DNA from: Candidatus Krumholzibacteriota bacterium
Lineage (GTDB): Bacteria; Krumholzibacteriota; Krumholzibacteriia; JACNKJ01
Direction: 5' to 3'
Assembly (NCBI GenBank): GCA_016933175.1
Contig: JAFGBK010000007.1
Location: 1 to 37,710, forward strand
DNA length: 37,710 nucleotides
Shown: piece after piece, positions 33,643-37,710 of the stretch
Position numbering within the stretch: position 1 is the stretch's first letter
Layout: every line of letters begins with the position of its first letter
The notes under the pieces: generated by a model
Database searches by the model: none
The model's input: only the letters and a program-made list of their open reading frames with translations
What the model was told of the DNA's origin: nothing
Position numbers and translations under genes: made by a program

Positions 33643-34728
33643 GTGACCAAGCAGATCATCGTTGCACCCGACGTGCGGACCGCCATGCGCGAGGTCAAGG
33701 AGCGCTACGGCGAGGACGCCCTGATCCTGGACACGCGCACCCGGCGGAGCCGGGAATCCGGCTCCCTGCAGGGCGCGCGGGAGGTGGAGATCACCGTCGG
33801 TCTGGCGGGGCCGGAGGCCCCGGCCCGGGCGCGCAGCGTCGCCGACGAGCTGGATCGCCTGGAGGCGCTCCTGGCGGAGCTCGAGGCCCGCGAGGCGTCC
33901 CTGCGCGCGCGGGAGGCCACCCTGGGCGACGGCGCGGCCCCGCCCGCGGCCTATCCCCTGGACGAGGCCCTCGAGGACTGCGGCGTTTCGGCGGCCACGC
34001 GGCGCCGCCTGGCCGCGGACCACGAGATGGAGGTGCCGCCGGTGGACCAGGCGGATCCCGGACGCGCCCGCGAACGGCTCGCCGCGCATATCCGCTGCGT
34101 GGAGGCCATGGACCTGGCGGATCTGCGCGGCCGCCACACCTTGCTGGGCCGGCCCGGCGCCGGCCGCAGCACCCTGGCCCTGAAGCTGGCCGCCCGCGCC
34201 GCGCGCGCGGGCGTGGACACGCTCCTCATCGCCCATGCCCCGGGGCATCCCGGCGAGGCCGTGCGCCTGGAGAGGGCCGCGGAGGCGGCCGGCTTCGCGG
34301 CCCGCCTGACGGCGGACGACGAGGCCCTGCTGGCGACCCTGGCCGGGGCCGGAGACCGTGAGCTGGTCCTGGTGGACCTGCCGCCCCTGGCCAAGGACCA
34401 GTGGGAGCTGCTGAGCCGGGCCGAGGCGGTGCTGGCCGGCGAGCCCCTGCTCAGGCACCTGGTCGTGCCCGCCGACGGCGGCTGGCGCGGCCTGGAAACG
34501 GCCGCCTCCCGCTGTGATTTCCTGGCCATCAGCCGGGCGGACCTGGGCGTGCCCCTGGCGCCCTGCCTGGACCTGGCGCCGGCCGGCGACTTCACGACGA
34601 CCTTCGTGGGATCCGGACCGGGGATGGACGGCGGTCTGTCCCTGGCGCAGGCGCCGATCCTGCTGGTCGATCTGGAGCGGCCGCGCGCCTCGCAGGCGCG
34701 TAGGGCCGAGGCCGGGAGCACGCCGTGA
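33643..34728 (+). CDS. flhF: FlhF-like protein with eroded GTPase motifs
   Basis: FlhF is normally an SRP-type GTPase that sets number and location of flagella. The N-terminal B domain (KQIIVAPDVRTAMREVKERY then GEDALILDTRTRR) and the position after flhA identify the family. The G domain is altered: the P-loop reads GRPGAGRST (169-177) instead of GxTGVGKTT, DTAG is replaced by DLPP (245-248), and TKLD by SRAD (297-300); the DTYR switch is not recognisable. 361 residues, within the usual range. It probably does not hydrolyse GTP in the usual way, though it may still bind a nucleotide or act as a scaffold. GTG start after TAGGAGGCTGCC. Confidence 0.82.
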   Translation: MTKQIIVAPDVRTAMREVKERYGEDALILDTRTRRSRESGSLQGAREVEITVGLAGPEAPARARSVADELDRLEALLAELEAREASLRAREATLGDGAAPPAAYPLDEALEDCGVSAATRRRLAADHEMEVPPVDQADPGRARERLAAHIRCVEAMDLADLRGRHTLLGRPGAGRSTLALKLAARAARAGVDTLLIAHAPGHPGEAVRLERAAEAAGFAARLTADDEALLATLAGAGDRELVLVDLPPLAKDQWELLSRAEAVLAGEPLLRHLVVPADGGWRGLETAASRCDFLAISRADLGVPLAPCLDLAPAGDFTTTFVGSGPGMDGGLSLAQAPILLVDLERPRASQARRAEAGSTP

Positions 34729-34913
34729 GCCTGCTGCAGCGCATGAGCCTGCTGGGTGCCATGCTCACCTTCCTCTTCGGAGCCTGGCGGGGGTGGTCCC
34801 TGCCGCACTCCCTGGAGCGGGCCTTCCTGGCCTATGTGGCCCTTTTCGGAGTGCAGGTGCTCTTTCTCATGGCCCTGGTCCGACTGAGCCAGAGGCGCCC
34901 GCGGCGGGGCTGA
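34725..34913 (+). CDS. Small two-helix membrane protein in the flhG position
   Basis: A 62-residue protein with two hydrophobic segments (LLQRMSLLGAMLTFLFGAWR and AFLAYVALFGVQVLFLMALV) and a basic C-terminal tail (RLSQRRPRRG), suggesting an inner-membrane hairpin with the tail in the cytoplasm. Start GTG overlaps the flhF stop (GTGA), so it is translationally coupled to flhF. No family is recognised. It occupies the place where flhG (a MinD-like ATPase) commonly follows flhF. Confidence 0.7.
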   Translation: MSLLQRMSLLGAMLTFLFGAWRGWSLPHSLERAFLAYVALFGVQVLFLMALVRLSQRRPRRG

Positions 34914-34916
34914 CGG

Positions 34917-34934
34917 GTGGCATGGATGGTGCAA
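34917..34934 (+). promoter_or_regulatory. Sigma-54-type promoter for fliA
   Basis: TGGCATGGATGGTGCA has GG at 34919-34920, 10 bases, and GC at 34931-34932. It differs from TGGCACG-N4-TTGCW only by C to T in the -24 box and T to G before the -12 GC. Transcription would start near 34944, giving a leader of about 57 bases before the fliA TTG. It would place fliA in the sigma-54-driven class. Confidence 0.65.
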
Positions 34935-35001
34935 GGAAGCGCCGGAGTGATCCGGATTTCATCATCCGTATTGAGGAACAACGGGAGAGGTCACGCCTAA
35001 G

Positions 35002-35814
35002 TTGGAAGAAACGCGTACCTTATGGGATGATTTCCGTAAAGAACGCTCGGCCCGTTCGCGCGAGAGACTGATCCTGCACTACCTCGGGCTGGTCAAGTAC
35101 GTTGCAGGACGCCTCGCGGCGGGACTGCCCGATTCCGTGGACCTGGACGACCTGGTGGGCGCGGGGATGCTCGGCCTCATGAAGGCCGTGGAGGCCTTCG
35201 ACCCCGCCAAGGAAGTGAAGTTCGAGACCTATTCCCTGCCCCGCATCCGGGGGGCCATGCTGGACGAGCTGCGGAACCAGGACTGGTTCCCGCGCTCGGT
35301 GCGGCGCAAGGCCCGGCGCATCGACACTGCCACCTCGGAGCTCGAATCGAGCCTGGGCCGGGCGCCGCGCGATGCCGAGCTGGCCAAGCACATGCGCCTG
35401 GACCTGGGCGAGTTCTACCGCCTCGTGGGGGAGGTCTCCCACTCCAGCCTCCTGTCCATGGAGGAGGAGCTGCGCGTGGGGCGCGACGGCAACTACACCT
35501 CCGTGCGCGACATCCTCTCCGACCTGCGCGAGCTCGATGCTCACGACCAGCTCGCCGAGAAGGAGCTGCGCGCCATCGTCGAGGACACCCTCGTGGACCT
35601 CGATCACAAGGAGCGGCTGGTCCTGACGCTCTACTACTTCGAGGAGCTGACCCTGGCCGAGATCGGCGAGGTGCTGGGGGTCAGCGAGAGCCGGATCTGC
35701 CAGATCCACGGCAAGGCAATCCAGCGCCTGAAGATGCGCGTGCGGGCGCGGACCCGGGAGAATCCGCTGCCGATCCATCGGCTCAAGCGAAGGCGCGTCG
35801 TGAGCCGAAGCTGA
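35002..35814 (+). CDS. fliA: RNA polymerase sigma-28 factor FliA
   Basis: Sigma factor for late flagellar genes, inhibited by FlgM. 270 residues. Region 1-2: LEETRTLWDDFRKERSARSR, LILHYLGLVKYVAGRLAAGL, DLDDLVGAGMLGLMKAVEAF, PAKEVKFETYSLPRIRGAML (the FliA-type RIRG), DELRNQDWFPRSVRRKAR. Region 4: DLDHKERLVLTLYYFEELTL then AEIGEVLGVSESRICQIHGK with its helix-turn-helix. The TTG start at 35002 is the only sensible start in frame (an in-frame stop lies at 34972) and follows GGGAGAGG. The Arg-rich C-terminal tail is extra. Confidence 0.96.
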   Translation: MEETRTLWDDFRKERSARSRERLILHYLGLVKYVAGRLAAGLPDSVDLDDLVGAGMLGLMKAVEAFDPAKEVKFETYSLPRIRGAMLDELRNQDWFPRSVRRKARRIDTATSELESSLGRAPRDAELAKHMRLDLGEFYRLVGEVSHSSLLSMEEELRVGRDGNYTSVRDILSDLRELDAHDQLAEKELRAIVEDTLVDLDHKERLVLTLYYFEELTLAEIGEVLGVSESRICQIHGKAIQRLKMRVRARTRENPLPIHRLKRRRVVSRS

Positions 35815-35835
35815 GCCGCGCCCGGGAGGGGGGCG

Positions 35836-36090
35836 ATGGAAGAGATTCGAAAGATTCCCAGCGCCGTCACCACTCCGCAGCCCGTAGGCAGCAGCCACAG
35901 CAAGAAGCCCGGTGAGAACCGGGAGGAGTTCCGGGACGTCCTCGAGCGCGAGGGGCGGCAGCCGGAACCGCCCGCGCCGCCGGCGGAGCCCGAGGCGAAG
36001 CCGGAGGACGAGGGGACGCCGGTCGTCGAGACGCCTGGCGCTCCCGAGGAGGATCGGGAGCTGGGGAGGCTCCTGGACCGGCGAGCCTGA
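35836..36090 (+). CDS. Small acidic Pro/Glu-rich protein, unknown
   Basis: An 84-residue, probably disordered protein. MEEIRKIPSAVTTPQPVGSS is followed by a short helix (REEFRDVLEREG) and a Pro/Glu-rich tail. No family recognised. The ATG follows GGGAGGGGGGCG, 21 bp after fliA, so it is likely co-transcribed with it. The FRDVLERE stretch faintly resembles the N-terminal sequence of FliK-like exported proteins, but this is weak. Confidence 0.65.
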   Translation: MEEIRKIPSAVTTPQPVGSSHSKKPGENREEFRDVLEREGRQPEPPAPPAEPEAKPEDEGTPVVETPGAPEEDRELGRLLDRRA

Positions 36091-36108
36091 GCAGACGGGG
36101 AGAAGCCG

Positions 36109-36429
36109 ATGCTGGAATTCTGGGCGAATGTTCTGGAATCGCTGCGGGCGGGCGGCGGCGTCGTGCCCGCACTCGAGGCGGCCCTGCTGGGGACCCTGGC
36201 CCTCCTGCTGCTGAGGCGGCGCCGCGCCGCCCGGCGTCCCGCGCGCCGCGCGCGGGCGGCGGCGGTCCCGGTCCGGCCCGGTACCGCGGCATCGCGCGCC
36301 ATGGCCGCCGCCGCCGGCGTCGGGCAAGCGGGCGCCGACCCCGCAGGCGCATGTCCCGGACCCATCAGTCGCCGCATCGACGCGCTGGCGGAACGAATGA
36401 GAGAGAGGAGCGCTGGTAATCGTGGCTGA
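36109..36429 (+). CDS. Small membrane-anchored protein, unknown
   Basis: A 106-residue protein with one predicted membrane helix (VVPALEAALLGTLALLLLRR), an Arg-rich juxtamembrane region and a C-terminal helix (PISRRIDALAERMRERSAGN). No family recognised. The ATG has GGGGAGAAG upstream; its last 8 bases overlap the HDOD gene start. Co-transcription with fliA and the HDOD gene is likely from spacing. Confidence 0.6.
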   Translation: MLEFWANVLESLRAGGGVVPALEAALLGTLALLLLRRRRAARRPARRARAAAVPVRPGTAASRAMAAAAGVGQAGADPAGACPGPISRRIDALAERMRERSAGNRG

Positions 36430-37321
36430 CAAGATCGAGAAGCTGCTGGTCCGCGTGGGCAAGCTGCCCACCATGCCCCATGTCGCGGCCAAGACCCTGG
36501 AGCTGGTCGGGAATCCCGAGACGACGACCAAGCAGCTCCAGGGCGTCATCGACAGCGATCAGGTGCTGGCCATGCGCATCCTCAAGGTGGCCAACAGCGC
36601 CCTGTACGCCCTGCCGCGCAAGGTGAAGGTGCTCAGCGAGGCCATCGTCATGCTGGGCTTCAACCACATCCGCAGCCTGGTGCTGGCCGAGGCCATCCAG
36701 AACCTCTTCAAGGGGAAGGGCAAGCGGGGGGACCTGCTCGAGTCCCTGCTCTGGGAGCACTCGGTCGGAGCGGCCTTCGCGGCCAAGAGCCTGGCCCAGC
36801 TCGCGCACCCGGCCCTGAGCGAGCAGGCCTTCGTGGGCGCCCTCATCCACGACATCGGCAAGCTGATCCTGCTCCAGGGGGATCCGAAGGCCTACCAGGA
36901 GATCATCCAGACCGTCTACAACGACTACCAGCCCTTCACCATGCTCGAGCAGGAGGAGTTCGGCCTCGGCCACGCCGAGGTCGGAGCCACCCTGGCCGAG
37001 CGCTGGAACCTCGACGAGCAGCTCACCATCGCCATCCGTACCCATCACGAGGAGGACACGCCCGGCGCCGACGCGCTCTGCGAGCTGGTGCGCCTGGGCA
37101 ACGCCATGGCCTGGAAGGCCGAGTGGGGCTTCCGCAAGGAGGCCGACTATGTCCTGGCCGAGCATCCCGCCGCCCAGCGGCTCGGCATCGGCGAGGGTCA
37201 GCTGGAGGAAGCCATCGCGCGGGCCCGCGAGCTGATGATCTCCGAGCGCGAGACCTTCGGCATCCCCAGCCTCAACCGGAGCCGCCACTCCGAGCCCGAG
37301 AAAACCCCGACGCCTTCTTGA
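36422..37321 (+). CDS. HDOD-domain signalling protein
   Basis: A 299-residue protein with one HDOD domain, a catalytically altered relative of HD-type phosphohydrolases often found in regulatory and motility loci. The core ADKIEKLLVRVGKLPTMPHV, SDQVLAMRILKVANSALYAL, SEAIVMLGFNHIRSLVLAEA, FVGALIHDIGKLILLQGDPK and EEFGLGHAEVGATLAERWNL is well conserved; the HD pair in LIHDIGKL is kept. The GTG start has AGGAG 11 bases upstream. HDOD proteins link to chemotaxis or c-di-GMP pathways in several bacteria; a role here is inference. Confidence 0.92.
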   Translation: MADKIEKLLVRVGKLPTMPHVAAKTLELVGNPETTTKQLQGVIDSDQVLAMRILKVANSALYALPRKVKVLSEAIVMLGFNHIRSLVLAEAIQNLFKGKGKRGDLLESLLWEHSVGAAFAAKSLAQLAHPALSEQAFVGALIHDIGKLILLQGDPKAYQEIIQTVYNDYQPFTMLEQEEFGLGHAEVGATLAERWNLDEQLTIAIRTHHEEDTPGADALCELVRLGNAMAWKAEWGFRKEADYVLAEHPAAQRLGIGEGQLEEAIARARELMISERETFGIPSLNRSRHSEPEKTPTPS

Positions 37322-37345
37322 CAGTGCCCCCGGGGGGATCCTAAA

Positions 37346-37373
37346 CTGGTGCCAGCTTGACAGTTGGCACCAG
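37346..37373 (+). repeat. 9-bp inverted repeat in the promoter of the last gene
   Basis: CTGGTGCCA (37346-37354) and TGGCACCAG (37365-37373) are perfect inverted copies with a 10-nt spacer, 19 bp between centres. The right arm overlaps the -24 box of the sigma-54 promoter. Such an arrangement suits an operator for a dimeric regulator or an alternative divergent -24 element. A 9-base direct repeat CTTGACAGT (37317-37325 and 37356-37364) also frames the region. Confidence 0.8.
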
Positions 37374-37380
37374 AATCGCT
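37364..37380 (+). promoter_or_regulatory. Sigma-54-type promoter before the receiver-like gene
   Basis: TTGGCACCAGAATCGCT has GG at 37366-37367, 10 bases, then GC at 37378-37379. It matches TGGCAC exactly and lacks only the first T pair position before GC. Transcription would start near 37391, 23 bp before the ATG at 37414. A sigma-70-like TTGACA (37318) with TAAACT (37342, 18-bp spacing) also lies upstream and may be a second promoter. Confidence 0.6.
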
Positions 37381-37413
37381 TTCTACACAGGCGCTTGAGA
37401 CTGCCCCGAAGGC

Positions 37414-37710
37414 ATGAACGAATCCGTTTTCATCGTCAGCCGGGAACCCGCCCTCCTGGAGCCCGTCCGCGAGTGGGGGCAGCTCGAAGACGCGCCCCTG
37501 CTCCTGTTCGACACGCTCCAGGACGCCTATGGCCAGCTCGAGGCCTACACGCCCCTCATCCTCATCGTGGATCGCCGCAGCGAGTCCGGTTCCGTGCTGG
37601 GGCTCCTGCGCAAGGCCCGCCGCCGCTTTCCCCAGCTGGAGATCATCCTCATCGAGAGCGAGCGCTCGCCGCGCGTGCGCGAGGCGGAGCGCCAGGCCGG
37701 CGTCGACCGC
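37414..37710 (+). CDS. Receiver-like protein, 3' end cut by window
   Basis: 99 residues visible, open to the window edge. MNESVFIVSREPALLEPVRE and TPLILIVDRRSESGSVLGLL then RKARRRFPQLEIILIESERS follow the alternating strand/helix pattern of a response-regulator receiver. The acidic pair after strand 1 is replaced by SR, while an Asp at the acceptor position (53) is kept. It could be the N-terminus of a FleQ/FlrA-like sigma-54 activator with an atypical receiver, or of a kinase like that at 5383. The missing part decides. The ATG has only a weak ribosome site. Confidence 0.6.
   Translation, partial: MNESVFIVSREPALLEPVREWGQLEDAPLLLFDTLQDAYGQLEAYTPLILIVDRRSESGSVLGLLRKARRRFPQLEIILIESERSPRVREAERQAGVDR

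Noticed and set aside
34972-35001. An earlier start for fliA
   Set aside because: An in-frame stop at 34972-34974 leaves no ATG or GTG start between it and the TTG at 35002; the TTG fits the conserved FliA N-terminus.
37324-37335. Short palindrome CCCCCGGGGG after the HDOD gene as a terminator
   Set aside because: There is no loop and no T-run, so it cannot form a typical terminator hairpin.

Overview
This window is a nearly unbroken flagellar gene cluster from a GC-rich bacterium. Almost every gene lies on the + strand, and start and stop codons commonly overlap. GTG and TTG starts are frequent. The gene order (flgB-flgC-fliE-fliF-fliG-fliH-fliI-fliJ-motE-fliK-flgD-flgE-flbD-motA-motB-fliL-fliM-fliN-fliO-fliP-fliQ-fliR-flhB-flhA-flhF-fliA) is the ancestral-type fla order known from Firmicutes, Spirochaetes, Thermotogae and several poorly cultivated GC-rich phyla. 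Here it is combined with sigma-54 NtrC-type regulators like those of polar-flagellate Proteobacteria. I cannot assign the organism from sequence alone; a deep-branching Gram-negative lineage (FCB-like or deltaproteobacteria-like) is a guess. No rRNA, tRNA, CRISPR array, insertion sequence or phage gene was seen.

Layout. (1) 1-5303, late genes: the end of a flagellin gene, a strong terminator, then fliD, fliS, a FliT/FlgN-like chaperone and flgM. A possible sigma-28 promoter precedes fliD. A three-unit 20-bp tandem repeat leading into a good sigma-54 promoter precedes flgM, and a second strong terminator follows it. (2) 5383-8825, regulation: a cytoplasmic sensor kinase (degenerate receiver, GAF, PAS, kinase) translationally coupled to an NtrC-type activator whose sigma-54 contact loop reads GAFTDA instead of GAFTGA. 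(3) 9077-12568: a secreted TPR-like protein of unknown role, a coiled-coil FlgN-like protein, and a second kinase/NtrC pair resembling FlrB/FlrC, all behind a sigma-54-like promoter. (4) 12578-28450: rod, MS ring, switch, export ATPase complex, hook, motor and C-ring genes up to fliO. (5) 28451-34913: a leader with hairpins and another sigma-54-like promoter, then the export gate (fliPQR, flhB, flhA), an FlhF whose GTPase motifs are eroded, and a 62-residue membrane protein in the place where flhG usually sits. (6) 34914-37321: a sigma-54 promoter, fliA, two small unrecognised genes and an HDOD-domain gene. (7) 37322-37710: a regulatory region with a 9-bp inverted repeat over a sigma-54 promoter, then the start of a receiver-like protein cut by the window edge.

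How it fits together (inference). Sigma-54 and one or both NtrC-type activators would fire the structural operon, fliP onward, flgM and fliA. FliA (sigma-28), held by FlgM until the hook is finished and FlgM is exported, would then drive late genes such as flagellin and fliD. The points most worth following up are the eroded FlhF with no adjacent FlhG, FliM with an Ala/Glu repeat linker and altered motifs, the GAFTDA activator, the unknown secreted TPR protein in the regulatory operon, and the recurring sigma-54-type promoters, two of which share a downstream 10-mer.
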